Shown: positions 17,303 to 25,468, counted from the stretch's first letter. The stretch: 64,000 nucleotides of DNA from Protaetiibacter sp. SSC-01 (GCF_014483895.1 NZ_CP059987.1:62001-126000); one strand, 5' to 3'. The notes: generated from the sequence alone by a model not told the origin. Numbers and translations are program-made.

Positions 17303-18211
17303 ATGGATCCCGTCGTCACGCGCTACGCCCCGCCCCGGAGGCTCGAGCTGCGGCACGCCATCAAGCCCCTCGCCCAGGGCCGCACCGACCCCACCATCCG
17401 GCACGACGCCGACGGATGGTGGCTCACGCTGCGTCTCGCGAGCGGCATCGCGACGCTCCTCTTGCGCCAGCGGACGGATGCCGTGGAGGCCCACGCGTGG
17501 GGCCCGGGCGCCGACGAGGCGGTCGCGGGGGTGCCGGCGCTGTTGGGCGACGGAGACGACGACTCCGGGTTCGAGGCGGGGCGGCATCCGCTCGTCGCAC
17601 GCCTGCACCACGAGACCCCCGGCCTGCGCCTCGCCCGCACGGGGCGCGTGCTGCCGGCGCTCATCCCGAGCGTGCTCGGGCAGAAGGTGACGGGCATCGA
17701 GGCGAAGGCCGCGTGGCGTCAGCTCGTGACGCGGCACGGCGAGGCGGCGCCCGGGCCCGCGCCGCTCGGCATGCGCGTCGTGCCGACCGCGGCGGTGTGG
17801 CGCCGCATCCCGTCGTGGGAGTGGCACCGGGCGGGGGTGGGCCCGCAGCGCTCCGACACGCTCATGCGCGTGTTCGCGGTCGCGGAGGGGCTCGAGCGCT
17901 GTGCCGGGCTCGCGACCGACGACGCCGCCCGTCGACTGCGCACGGTCGCCGGCATCGGCCCGTGGACGATCGCCGAGACGCTGCAGCGCAGCCACGGCGA
18001 CCCCGACCGGGTGAGCGTCGGCGACCTGCACCTGTGCAAGCGCGTCGGAACCGCGCTCGCGGGACGCCGCGTCGACGACGACGGCATGTTCGAGCTGCTC
18101 GAGCCGTGGCGCGGCCACCGACAGCGCGTCGTGCGGCTCATCGAGGCGGCCGGCATCGGCTACGAGCGCCACGGCCCGCGGCTGGCGATCCCCGAGCACC
18201 GCACCCGCTGA
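17303..18211 (+). CDS. DNA-3-methyladenine glycosylase-like protein (HhH-GPD)
   Basis: The 302-residue protein resembles the AlkA/Ogg superfamily, which excises damaged purines. LIPSVLGQKVTGIEAKAAWR near residue 122 is the conserved helix, and LRTVAGIGPWTIAETLQ near 212 is the helix-hairpin-helix. VSVGDLHLCKRVG near 235 places the catalytic aspartate (Asp238 region). The N-terminal 100 residues form a separate beta domain. Substrate range is uncertain; an alkylated-base glycosylase is most likely. The ATG at 17303 is apparently leaderless. Confidence 0.85.
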   Translation: MDPVVTRYAPPRRLELRHAIKPLAQGRTDPTIRHDADGWWLTLRLASGIATLLLRQRTDAVEAHAWGPGADEAVAGVPALLGDGDDDSGFEAGRHPLVARLHHETPGLRLARTGRVLPALIPSVLGQKVTGIEAKAAWRQLVTRHGEAAPGPAPLGMRVVPTAAVWRRIPSWEWHRAGVGPQRSDTLMRVFAVAEGLERCAGLATDDAARRLRTVAGIGPWTIAETLQRSHGDPDRVSVGDLHLCKRVGTALAGRRVDDDGMFELLEPWRGHRQRVVRLIEAAGIGYERHGPRLAIPEHRTR

Positions 18212-18226
18212 GCACGCCGCCCCCTC

Positions 18227-18268
18227 GCTGGGTGAGTGGGCGTCCGCACGACGGCGTATCGAAACCCC
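18227..18268. repeat. Short relic of the extragenic repeat
   Basis: A degenerate forward arm (GCTGGGTGAGTGG ... GTATCGAAACC) remains downstream of the glycosylase gene, with no matching reverse arm. Confidence 0.6.
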
Positions 18269-18323
18269 GCGGCCCCGTTGTCGCGCGCCGACAACGGATT
18301 CGGTGCCCCGCTCACGAAAGGTC

Positions 18324-18329
18324 TAGCGT
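18324..18329 (+). promoter_or_regulatory. -10 box TAGCGT, leaderless start of the thioesterase
   Basis: TAGCGT ends 6 bases before the GTG at 18336. Confidence 0.45.
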
Positions 18330-18335
18330 TCCCGG

Positions 18336-18893
18336 GTGGGAATCATCCGCCGTCTCTCTCGTCTCGCCTGGCTCTCGACCCGCGGCCCGAAGCTGCCGCC
18401 GCTCGGCCTCTACGACGTGTGCCACTCGCCGCGTCGCGTCATGCCGGGCGATCTCGACGAGCTGCGTCACATGAACAACGGCGCCTACCTCACCAACCTC
18501 GACCTCGCGCGCGTCGAGCTCGTCGTGCGCACGGGTCTGTGGGACCGCCTCAAGGAGGCCGAGGTCTACCCGGTCGTGTCGGCGCAGACGATCTCGTACC
18601 GCAAGTCGCTCGAGCTCGGCCAGCGCTACGTCATCGAGTCGCGGTTCCTCGGGCTCGACGAGCGCTCGGTGTACGTCGAGCAGCGCTTCGTGGTCGACGG
18701 CGAGGTGTACGCGCGCGCCCACATCCAGGCCCGCTTCCTCTACCGCAAGGGCGGCACCGTGCCCATGGACGAGCTCGGCCGCATCACGGGCATGGACCCG
18801 GCCGCCCACCCCATCCCGGAGTGGCTGCACGACTGGGCCGCCCAGGTGCGCATGCCCTCGACGCGCACCCCGGCGCCATCCACCTGGGAGTAG
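18336..18893 (+). CDS. Acyl-CoA thioesterase-like hotdog protein
   Basis: The 185-residue protein has the 4-hydroxybenzoyl-CoA thioesterase / THEM6-like pattern: PGDLDELRHMNNGAYL near 37-52 followed by NLDLARVELVVRTGL. The central beta strands then run through SYRKSLELGQRYVIESRFLG and YVEQRFV. It probably hydrolyses an acyl-CoA thioester in the cytoplasm, but the substrate is unknown. The N-terminus has basic and hydrophobic residues but no clear signal peptide. The GTG start is apparently leaderless. A long palindrome begins at its stop codon. Confidence 0.8.
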   Translation: MGIIRRLSRLAWLSTRGPKLPPLGLYDVCHSPRRVMPGDLDELRHMNNGAYLTNLDLARVELVVRTGLWDRLKEAEVYPVVSAQTISYRKSLELGQRYVIESRFLGLDERSVYVEQRFVVDGEVYARAHIQARFLYRKGGTVPMDELGRITGMDPAAHPIPEWLHDWAAQVRMPSTRTPAPSTWE

Positions 18894-18962
18894 TCACCCT
18901 TCGCTGAGTGGTCGGTTTCTGGCCTCAAACCGCCGGTTTGAGGCCAGAAACCGACCACTCAG
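18892..18962. repeat. Long perfect palindrome, family 2, copy 1
   Basis: Two 29-base arms (18904-18932 and 18934-18962) pair perfectly around a single base. The left part from 18892 (AGTCACCCTTCGCTGAGTGG) recurs at 24526. It lies between convergent genes and can act as a bidirectional terminator, but the sequence conservation between copies suggests a dispersed element. Confidence 0.8.
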
Positions 18963-18982
18963 GGGATGCGGGCGCGCACACC

Positions 18983-20530
18983 TCAGCGGTCGAGCACGGC
19001 CATCGCGGCGTGGTAGCCGCCGAGGCCCGAGACCGCGCCACCGCGGCGGGAGCCGGAACCGCACACGAGGATGCGCTCGTGCTCGGTCGCGACGCCCCAG
19101 CGCTCGGCGGGCGTCGAGAGCGACTCGTCGTCCTCCGCCCACGGCCACGAGAGCGGCCCGTGGAAGATGTTCCCGCCCGGCATGTTGAGGCTCTGCTCGA
19201 GGTCGCGCGTCGTCGCCGTCTCGATGCACGGTCGCCCCTCCGCGTCGCGCAGCAGCACGCCGTCGATCGGCTCGGCGAGCACCGAGTCGAGCGAGCGCAC
19301 CACGGCGGCCTGCAGCTCGGCGCGCGCGGCATCCGGGTCCCGTCCGTCGAGCAGGCGGTCGGGAGCCTGCAGCGCGAACACCGTGAGGGTCTGCGCCCCC
19401 GCCGCCTGAAGCTCGGGCGACAGGATGCCGGGGTCGGTGAGCGAGTGGCAGTAGCTCTCGAGGGGCATCGGGTCGGGGATGCGGCCCGCGGCCGCCTCGG
19501 CGTGGGCGCGGTCGAGTGCGGCGAAGCCCTCGTGCACGTGGAAGGTGCCGGCGAACGCGGCGGTCGGGTCGGCGGCGGTGTCGCGCAGCCGGGGGAGGCG
19601 CTCGAGCAGCAGGTTGACCTTCACCTGGGCGCCCTCGGGGCGCGCGCCCTCGCGCCCGAGCAGACGGTCGAGCACGTACGGCGCGACGCCCGAGAGCACG
19701 ACGTCCGCCACGACACGGTGCTCCTCGTCGCCGTGGCGGTAGGCGACCTCGCCGTCGGGGGTGACGGAGGTGACCTCGGCATCCGTCAGCAGCTCGGCGC
19801 CGGCCGCGCGGGCCGCGCGCGCGAGCGACCCCGACACGGCGCCCATGCCGCCCACGGGCACGTCCCAGTGCCCCGTGCCGCCGCCGATCACGTGGTACAG
19901 GAAGCAGCGGTTCGCGGCGAGCGTGGGGTCGACGGAGGGCGCGAAGGTGCCGATGAGCGCGTCGGTGAGCACGACGCCGCGCACGAGGTCGTCGGCGAAG
20001 CGGCGCTCGACGGTCTCGCCGATGGGCGCCTCCACGAGCTCCGCCCACACGCGGTCGTCGCCGACGGCGCGTCGGGCCTCCGAGCGGGTGAGCAGCGGAT
20101 CGGTCACCGTCGGCCAGACGGCGGCCGCGAGTCGAGCCGTGTCGTCGCCGAACGCGCCCCAGGCGTCCCAGTCGGATGCTGCGCCGATCGCCGCGAAGCT
20201 CGCCGCGGTGGCATCCGCGTCGCCCGTGTCGACGAGCAGGCCGCGGTCGGTGCCGGGCAGCGGCGTGTAGGAGGAGTAGCGGCGACGCGCGAGCTCGACG
20301 TCGAGCTTCAGGTCGCGGCGGATGCGCTCGGGCAGCAGGCTCACGAGGTAGGAGTAGCGCGAGAGGCGTGCGCCGACGCCCGGGAACACCTCGGCCGAGA
20401 TCGACGCGCCGCCCAGGTGGTGCTGGCGCTCGAGGAGCAGGACGCTGCGGCCCGCCCCCGCGAGGTAGGCGGCCGCGACGAGCGCGTTGTGGCCGCCGCC
20501 GATGATGACGACGTCGTGCTTCGGGGTCAT
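18983..20530 (-). CDS. Phytoene-dehydrogenase-like FAD oxidoreductase (PYROXD2-like)
   Basis: The 515-residue protein belongs to the carotenoid-desaturase/amine-oxidase flavoprotein group. The N-terminus VVIIGGGHNALVAAAYLAGAG is the FAD site, followed by LLLERQHHLGGAS. The second FAD contact near the C-terminus is SRRGGAVSGLGGYHAAMAVL. VIGGGTGHWDVPVGGMGAVS in the middle is typical of PYROXD2-like proteins. No carotenoid gene is nearby, so a role in pigment synthesis is not supported; substrate unknown. A relic of the extragenic repeat precedes its promoter region. Confidence 0.85.
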   Translation of the reverse strand: MTPKHDVVIIGGGHNALVAAAYLAGAGRSVLLLERQHHLGGASISAEVFPGVGARLSRYSYLVSLLPERIRRDLKLDVELARRRYSSYTPLPGTDRGLLVDTGDADATAASFAAIGAASDWDAWGAFGDDTARLAAAVWPTVTDPLLTRSEARRAVGDDRVWAELVEAPIGETVERRFADDLVRGVVLTDALIGTFAPSVDPTLAANRCFLYHVIGGGTGHWDVPVGGMGAVSGSLARAARAAGAELLTDAEVTSVTPDGEVAYRHGDEEHRVVADVVLSGVAPYVLDRLLGREGARPEGAQVKVNLLLERLPRLRDTAADPTAAFAGTFHVHEGFAALDRAHAEAAAGRIPDPMPLESYCHSLTDPGILSPELQAAGAQTLTVFALQAPDRLLDGRDPDAARAELQAAVVRSLDSVLAEPIDGVLLRDAEGRPCIETATTRDLEQSLNMPGGNIFHGPLSWPWAEDDESLSTPAERWGVATEHERILVCGSGSRRGGAVSGLGGYHAAMAVLDR

Positions 20531-20553
20531 GTCAGCAGTATGTCTTGCGCGAG

Positions 20554-20596
20554 GTGGTCTCGAGACGCGTCGCTTCGCGGCGCTCCTCGACCACCT
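20554..20596. repeat. Relic of the extragenic repeat (GGTCTCGA variant)
   Basis: GGTCTCGAGACGCG ... CTCCTCGACCACC is a single degenerate reverse arm between the SDR gene and the phytoene-dehydrogenase-like gene. Confidence 0.5.
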
Positions 20597-20625
20597 TGGA
20601 ACCCACGTGGCCGAGGAACGCGGCG

Positions 20626-21231
20626 TCAGACCACGACGCGGGCGCCGTTGACGGCGGCGGCGGGGGAGTCGATCCAGTCGACGAGCCGGTCGGCGAGCAC
20701 CGCCGGGGGTGTGCCGTCCTCGCCGATCGAGCGCACGACGAAGACGGTCGCGGCGCCGTCGGCCTCCGCGAGCCGGTCCGCGAGCTCCGCGACGAGCTCC
20801 TCGGCATCCGCCTTCGCGCGCGCGTACGAGCTCGTGGGCTCCGCATCCGGATCGACCGCGGTCGAGCTCACGATCGCGAGCCGCCCCTCGGATGCCGCGA
20901 GCTCGGGCTCGAAGGCCGCGATGACGTTGTCGAGCGCGTCGACGAGCCGCGGCCGCAACCACGCGTCGGCCTCGGGGGTGTCGCCCGGCTTCCAGCCTCC
21001 GACGAGGTGCAGCACGGCGTCGACCCGGCGGTGCGCCGAGACCACCTGGGCGGCGAGCTGCCGCGCGGCCCCCGCATCCGTGAGGTCGGCGACGTGCCGG
21101 TCGGATGCCGCGACGGTGTCGAGGCGGCCCCCGTCCGTGCCCACCGCGATCACGGTGTCGCCGCGGTCGCGGAGCCGGGCGCACGCCGCCCGCCCCGCGG
21201 CGCCCGTGGCGCCCGTGACGACGACGATCAC
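20626..21231 (-). CDS. Small SDR-family protein
   Basis: The protein has 201 residues. The NAD(P) site is VVVTGATGAAGRAACARL at the N-terminus. VLHLVGGWKPGD near 90 replaces the NNAG region, and SSYARAKADAEEL near 145 contains the Tyr-x-x-x-Lys catalytic pair. The protein is shorter than a full classical SDR (about 250). The substrate is unknown. The GTG start overlaps the stop of the DUF6421 gene by 4 bases, so the pair forms an operon, and their functions may be linked. Confidence 0.8.
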   Translation of the reverse strand: MIVVVTGATGAAGRAACARLRDRGDTVIAVGTDGGRLDTVAASDRHVADLTDAGAARQLAAQVVSAHRRVDAVLHLVGGWKPGDTPEADAWLRPRLVDALDNVIAAFEPELAASEGRLAIVSSTAVDPDAEPTSSYARAKADAEELVAELADRLAEADGAATVFVVRSIGEDGTPPAVLADRLVDWIDSPAAAVNGARVVV

Positions 21232-22637
21232 CCCGTGATGCCCTTCGTCGACTCGATGACGTCGGTCATCTTCTTGCCGAGCGCCTCGTAGAACATCGAG
21301 AGCGGGAACTCGTCGTCGAGCACCGCATCCGTGTAGCCCTTCGGCGGGCCCGCGAGCACCTCGTCCGACAGGCCGCGAGCCCAGACGGATGCGGGATGCG
21401 GCTCGAGCGTCGACCGCACGAGCTCGTACGCGGCGAGCCAGTGGGCGGTCTTCGGGCGGTCGATCGAGCGCCAGTAGAGCTCGTCGATCTTGTCGGAGAG
21501 CGCGATGACGGCGGCGGGCACCTGGTCCCAGTCGAAGGCGAGCTGGGTGTCGGTCCAGTGCAGCACGCCGCGCTGGTGCAGCCAGGCGAACAGCAGCTGG
21601 CCGCCGAGCCCGTCGTAGTTGCGCACGCGCGAGCCGGTGAGCGGGAAGCGGAACAGGCGGTCGAAGAGGATCGCGTGCTGCACATGCCGGGCGCGGTCGC
21701 GCGTGCGCTCGTCGGCCGTCTTGTCGGCCTCGAGCTTGACGCACTCGCGGAACGCCGTGAGGTCGCAGCGCAGCTCCTCGAGCGAGTAGAGGAAGAACGG
21801 CATCCGCTGCTTGATCATGAACGGGTCGAACGGCAGGTCGCCGCGCATGTGCGAGCGGTCGTGGATGAGATCCCACATGACGAAGACCTCCTCCGCCAGG
21901 TGCTGGTCGGCGACGAGGTCCTGCTGCGAGGGCAGCAGCTCGAGCTTCGTGATGTCGGCCGCCGCCTCCGTCACGACGCGGAAGCGCGCGCCCTCGCGGT
22001 CCTGGAAGATCGCGCCCCACGTGAACGCGGGGATCTCGCGCATCGCGACCGTCTCGGGGAACAGCACCGCCGAGTTGGTGTCGTAGCCCGCCGTGAAGTC
22101 GATGAGCCGCAGCGAGATGAACAGCTTGTTGCCGTAGCGCTCCGCCTCGAGCCGCTCGATGAACTCGGGCCAGATGACCTCGACGATGAGCGCCTCGACG
22201 TGGCGGTCGGGCGAGCCGTTCTGCGTGTACATCGGGAACACGACGAGGTGACGCAGGCCGTCGACGCGGTGGTTCGCGGGGTCGAACGCGACGAGCGAGT
22301 CGAGGAAGTCGGGCACGCCGAATCCGCCCTCCTCCCACTTCGCGAAGTCGCCGGGCAGCGCCGCGAGGTACGCGGCGTCGTGCGGGAAGGCGGGCGCGAG
22401 CGCGCGGATGGCGGCCACGATCGCGGCGACGTGGTGGCTCGCCGCGGCGTGGTTCGCGGGGTCGGGGATCGAGCCGTCCTTCTCCTGCAGGGCCTGGATG
22501 GCGGTCGCGGCCTCCTTGAGCTGCGTCCATGCGGCGCTCTGCTCGGCGGTGGAGGCGTCCCCTTCGACGAGCTCAGGACAGCGCTCGACGACCTCCGGTT
22601 CTCCGATGATGGACGGGGTCTGGGCGATCGTGGTCAT
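21228..22637 (-). CDS. DUF6421 family protein
   Basis: The 469-residue soluble protein matches a conserved actinobacterial family I associate with DUF6421. Visible landmarks are HLVVFPMYTQNGSPDRHVEA, MWDLIHDRSHMRGDLPFDPF and RVRNYDGLGGQLLFAWLHQ, rich in His, Asp and Glu, which suggests a metal site. No reaction is known to me. The ATG follows GAGAGGAGGCGCC. A TAGGCT box lies about 20 bases upstream. The SDR gene is coupled downstream. Confidence 0.75.
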   Translation of the reverse strand: MTTIAQTPSIIGEPEVVERCPELVEGDASTAEQSAAWTQLKEAATAIQALQEKDGSIPDPANHAAASHHVAAIVAAIRALAPAFPHDAAYLAALPGDFAKWEEGGFGVPDFLDSLVAFDPANHRVDGLRHLVVFPMYTQNGSPDRHVEALIVEVIWPEFIERLEAERYGNKLFISLRLIDFTAGYDTNSAVLFPETVAMREIPAFTWGAIFQDREGARFRVVTEAAADITKLELLPSQQDLVADQHLAEEVFVMWDLIHDRSHMRGDLPFDPFMIKQRMPFFLYSLEELRCDLTAFRECVKLEADKTADERTRDRARHVQHAILFDRLFRFPLTGSRVRNYDGLGGQLLFAWLHQRGVLHWTDTQLAFDWDQVPAAVIALSDKIDELYWRSIDRPKTAHWLAAYELVRSTLEPHPASVWARGLSDEVLAGPPKGYTDAVLDDEFPLSMFYEALGKKMTDVIESTKGITG

Positions 22638-22657
22638 GGCGCCTCCTCTCGGGTTCG

Positions 22658-22663
22658 AGCCTA
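22658..22663 (-). promoter_or_regulatory. -10 box TAGGCT of the DUF6421-SDR operon
   Basis: TAGGCT on the minus strand lies 20 bases before the ATG at 22637, with GGAGG between as ribosome site. Confidence 0.5.
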
Positions 22664-22751
22664 GGAACGATGGTTGTGCGGAGGGGTGCAAACGGCGCTC
22701 GTTTCTTGCGTCGACGCACGATTCCGCGCAGGTCTGAACAGTTTCGGCCGA

Positions 22752-22886
22752 TCAGGGCGCGGCGAGGGATGCCGTGAGCCGCTTCGCGAGGTCGCGTACG
22801 GCATCCGAGAGCTCGGCGGGCTGCTCGATGGCGAATGGCCGGTCGACGGCGGCGATGGCGGCCGCCACCCAGTCGAGCGATCGGCC
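22752..22886 (-). pseudogene. Remnant of the C-terminus of a WYL-domain (YafY-like) regulator
   Basis: A minus-strand frame of about 44 codons ends LTASLAAP-stop. Its residues SLDWVAAAIAAVDRPFAI and QPAELSDAVRDLAKRL resemble the C-terminal extension of YafY-type HTH-WYL regulators (a helix, then PF-V-EPPELR, then a final helix). No helix-turn-helix or WYL core is found upstream, so this is only the tail of a deleted gene. The assignment is from memory of the family pattern. Confidence 0.4.
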
Positions 22887-23011
22887 ACGTGTCGACGACG
22901 GCCGCGTTCCCGGATGCCGCGCCCCGGCCCGGGAGCGGATCGACCGTCATCGTGGAGTTCCTCGTCTACACGCCGCCCGCCGCGGAGTGAACGGCGACGC
23001 GGTCTGGTGGC

Positions 23012-23509
23012 TCAGCCCTCCGAGCGCCAGACCACGTCGAAGCGCTCGAACACGATGTCCATGTGCTCGGTCCACGTGAAGCCGAGGCGCTCGCCCGCCC
23101 GGGTCCAATAGCGGCTGTGGCCGGCGCGCCACGACTCGAGCGTGCGGTCGTCCTCGCCCTCGTCGTACGCGAAGCGCTCGTCGACGCTCGTGAACGGCCC
23201 GATCCGCAGTTCGGTGCTGCGCAGGATGGCGCGCGGGGCGCCCGTCGAGTCGCACGCGATCCAGTGGCTGCCGACGCGGGGCAGCGGCTGCCCGTCCGCG
23301 AGGTACTCGGCGACGAGGCCCGCGGTCGCGCGCTTGGGCCCGTTGAGCACGAGGTCGAGCAGCTCGTCCGTGAGCTCGGGGTGGTCGCCGAACTGCTCGA
23401 CCGACGGCGGCTCGGTGTCGAGCGCCGTCTCCGGATGCGCGGCCGCGTACTCCGCCCAGAGGGCGGCTGCAGCGTCGTGGTCGACGGGGGCGTTCTCGGT
23501 GCGCGACAT
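23012..23509 (-). CDS. ASCH domain protein
   Basis: The protein has 165 residues. GPKRATAGLVAEYLADGQPLP near residue 57, SHWIACDSTGAPRAIL near 81 and the C-terminal DRTLESWRAGHSRYW follow the bacterial ASCH pattern, a beta barrel related to PUA and thought to bind RNA or modified nucleotides. The conserved Lys of the KxxxA motif is present. The biological role is unknown. The ATG is leaderless, with a TACGAT box 7 bases before it, and it diverges from the AEC transporter. Confidence 0.85.
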   Translation of the reverse strand: MSRTENAPVDHDAAAALWAEYAAAHPETALDTEPPSVEQFGDHPELTDELLDLVLNGPKRATAGLVAEYLADGQPLPRVGSHWIACDSTGAPRAILRSTELRIGPFTSVDERFAYDEGEDDRTLESWRAGHSRYWTRAGERLGFTWTEHMDIVFERFDVVWRSEG

Positions 23510-23516
23510 GGCGGGA

Positions 23517-23522
23517 ATCGTA
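23517..23522 (-). promoter_or_regulatory. -10 box TACGAT, leaderless start of the ASCH gene
   Basis: TACGAT on the minus strand ends 7 bases before the ATG at 23509. Confidence 0.45.
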
Positions 23523-23550
23523 CTCGCGCGAGCGCGGCCGGGGCGGACCG

Positions 23551-23556
23551 TAGGCT
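23551..23556 (+). promoter_or_regulatory. -10 box TAGGCT, leaderless start of the AEC transporter
   Basis: TAGGCT ends 6 bases before the GTG at 23563. It is back to back with the ASCH promoter. Confidence 0.5.
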
Positions 23557-23562
23557 GGCGGC

Positions 23563-24486
23563 GTGGGTGGCGTGCTGATCGGTTTCGCGATCATCGCCGT
23601 CGTCATCCTCACGGGCTACCTCGTCGCGCGCTTCCGCGTCATCGGGCCCGAGGCCCACCAGGTGCTCAGCCGCCTCGCGTTCTTCGTGCTGTCGCCCGCG
23701 CTGCTCTTCACGGTGCTCGCCGAGGCCGACCTGCATGCGCTGTTCTCGCGCCAGCTGCCGGTCGCCGCGGTGGCCGCGGTCGTTCCGATGGCGGTCTTCC
23801 TCGTCGTCGCGCTCGTCGTGTGGCGCCGGAAGGTGCCGGATGCGACGATCGGCGCCCTCGCATCCGGGTACCTCAACGCGAACAACATCGGCATCCCGGT
23901 GGCCGCGTACGTCGTGGGCGACGCGGCCGCGTCGGCTCCCGTGATCCTGCTGCAGCTCATCGTGTTCGCGCCGATCGCGCTCACGGTGCTCGACGTCACG
24001 ACGTCGGGGCGCGCGTCGCTCGGCCGGATCCTGAGTCAGCCCGTGCGGAATCCGCTCATCATCGGCTCGGTGCTGGGCCTCGTCGTGGCGCTCGCCGACA
24101 TCGAGCTGCCGGAGCCCGTGCTCGCGCCGTTCGAGCTCGTCGGGGCGGCGGCCGTGCCGATCATCCTCATCAACTTCGGCATGTCGCTGCACGGCCGCAA
24201 GCTGCTCGACGCGCCGGGGTCGCGGCGGGACGTCGTGCTCGCGGTCGCGCTCAAGCTCGCCCTCATGCCCGTGGTGGCGTGGGCGGCGGCGCGATTCCTG
24301 TTCGGGCTCGAGGGGCACGACCTGTTCGTCGCGGTCGTGCTCGCGGCCCTCCCGACGGCGCAGAACGTCTTCAACTACGCGCAGCGCTACCGGCGCGGCG
24401 AGGTGCTCGCGCGCGATGCCGTGCTGCTCTCGACCCTGCTCTCGCTCCCGGTCATCGTGATCGTGGCGGCCCTCCTCGCCGCCTGA
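23563..24486 (+). CDS. AEC-family (auxin efflux carrier-like) permease
   Basis: The 307-residue protein has about ten transmembrane helices in two five-helix halves. Family signs are LNANNIGIPVAAYVVGD near residue 104 and ALPTAQNVFNYAQRY near 263, the two discontinuous-helix motifs of the AEC (bile acid/auxin) transporter fold. Bacterial members move organic acids or remain uncharacterised; malate or another carboxylate is a guess. It is monocistronic, ended by the family 2 palindrome downstream. Confidence 0.88.
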   Translation: MGGVLIGFAIIAVVILTGYLVARFRVIGPEAHQVLSRLAFFVLSPALLFTVLAEADLHALFSRQLPVAAVAAVVPMAVFLVVALVVWRRKVPDATIGALASGYLNANNIGIPVAAYVVGDAAASAPVILLQLIVFAPIALTVLDVTTSGRASLGRILSQPVRNPLIIGSVLGLVVALADIELPEPVLAPFELVGAAAVPIILINFGMSLHGRKLLDAPGSRRDVVLAVALKLALMPVVAWAAARFLFGLEGHDLFVAVVLAALPTAQNVFNYAQRYRRGEVLARDAVLLSTLLSLPVIVIVAALLAA

Positions 24487-24525
24487 GCCGCCCCGCGGCG
24501 CGAGTCAACCCGCCCCGGGGGCGCG

Positions 24526-24596
24526 AGTCACCCTCCGCTGAGTGGTCGGTTTCTGGCCTCATTCGGTCGGTTTAGGGCCAGAAACCGACCGGTCAG
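24526..24596. repeat. Long palindrome, family 2, copy 2
   Basis: Arms 24538-24558 and 24576-24596 pair at 19 of 21 positions around a 17-base loop. The flank from 24526 and the left arm match copy 1 at 18892. It lies between convergent genes (AEC transporter and alpha/beta hydrolase), as copy 1 does. Confidence 0.75.
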
Positions 24597-24607
24597 CGCA
24601 TGGGGCG

Positions 24608-25429
24608 TCAGAGGTGGTGGCGGGCGAGGAAGTCGCGCAGGTGGGCGGTGAAGCGCTCGGGGTGCTCGACGCTCGGCAGGTGGGCCGAGTCGGCGTAGCG
24701 GCACTCCTCCGCACCCGGGATGCCGGCGAGCAGCAGCCGCGCGGCGACCCTCGCATCCGTCACGTCGTGGTCGCCGATCACGACGAGCGACGGAACCGCG
24801 ATCTCGGCGAGGCGGTCGATCGCCGGATGCGCGGGCGGCGTCGCCGTGCCCGCGAAGTCCCAGTGCGCGGCGCCAACGTTGAGCTCGATCGCGCGCTCGA
24901 CGAACGCCGGGTCGACATCGTCGAGGTCGCGGTCGGGGCCGAGGTCCCACAGCTGCACCTCGATGCGCACGAGCGCGTCGACGTCCTCGGCGGCCTCCGC
25001 CTCATCCATCGCCTTCTCGAGCTCGCGCTCGTTGGGCGTGTACTCGATGTCGTCGTCGGTCATGCCGCTCGGATTCGCGCCGATGACGACGAGGCCCGTG
25101 ACGCGGTCTGGATGCGCGAGGGCCGCGTCGATCGCGAACCTCCCGCCGCGCGACGCCCCCACGAGCACCGCGCGCTCGACCTCGGCGGCGTCGAGCACGC
25201 GCAGCAGGTCGTCGGTCTCCGAGTAGGCGACGGCCTCGCCGGGGGAGCCGCCGTAGCCGCGCGTGTCGTAGCGCACGACGCGGTGGTCGGATGCGAGGTC
25301 GTCGAACTGCGGATCCCACATCGCGCGCGTGGCGACCCCCGCGTGGACGAACGCGACGGCGGGCGCAGAGGGGGCCCCTGCGACGTCGAAGGCGAGCGTC
25401 GCACCCGGAACCGACACGGCGGGGGGCAT
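24608..25429 (-). CDS. Alpha/beta hydrolase
   Basis: The 273-residue protein has the hydrolase fold with VAFVHAGVATRAMWDPQ near residue 24 (oxyanion region) and the nucleophile Ser94 in LVGASRGGRFA. The acid Asp is in VVIGDHDVTDA near 217, and the histidine in SAHLPSVEHPE near 246. The replacement of HG by HA at the oxyanion loop is a small oddity. The substrate is unknown. The ATG is leaderless with a TAGTGT box 6 bases before it, and start codon and box sit inside a perfect hairpin. Confidence 0.88.
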   Translation of the reverse strand: MPPAVSVPGATLAFDVAGAPSAPAVAFVHAGVATRAMWDPQFDDLASDHRVVRYDTRGYGGSPGEAVAYSETDDLLRVLDAAEVERAVLVGASRGGRFAIDAALAHPDRVTGLVVIGANPSGMTDDDIEYTPNERELEKAMDEAEAAEDVDALVRIEVQLWDLGPDRDLDDVDPAFVERAIELNVGAAHWDFAGTATPPAHPAIDRLAEIAVPSLVVIGDHDVTDARVAARLLLAGIPGAEECRYADSAHLPSVEHPERFTAHLRDFLARHHL

Positions 25430-25456
25430 GTCGCCACACTAAGCGACATGCCCCCC
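25421..25456 (-). terminator. Perfect hairpin over the hydrolase start codon
   Basis: A 14-pair stem (25421-25434 with 25443-25456) encloses an 8-base loop. It is 12 bases after the APC permease stop codon on the same strand, so it should end that transcript. It also covers the promoter box and the ATG of the hydrolase gene. Confidence 0.7.
25436..25441 (-). promoter_or_regulatory. -10 box TAGTGT, leaderless start of the hydrolase
   Basis: TAGTGT on the minus strand ends 6 bases before the ATG at 25429 and lies in the loop of the hairpin 25421-25456. Confidence 0.45.
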
Positions 25457-25468
25457 GGAGGCCAGGGC

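Larger units (their letters stand above)
22638..23011. other. Gap with gene remnants
   Basis: This 374-base stretch contains the promoter of the DUF6421 gene and a regulator remnant on the minus strand (listed separately). On the plus strand, an open frame of about 35 codons ends at 22989 with a protein-like C-terminus (VIVEFLVYTPPAAE). It has no start or match that I recognise. The region looks like decayed coding DNA. Confidence 0.4.

Noticed and set aside
18983-20530. Carotenoid biosynthesis locus based on the phytoene-dehydrogenase-like protein.
   Set aside because: No crtE, crtB or other pigment gene is near, and the sequence is closer to PYROXD2-like proteins than to CrtI.
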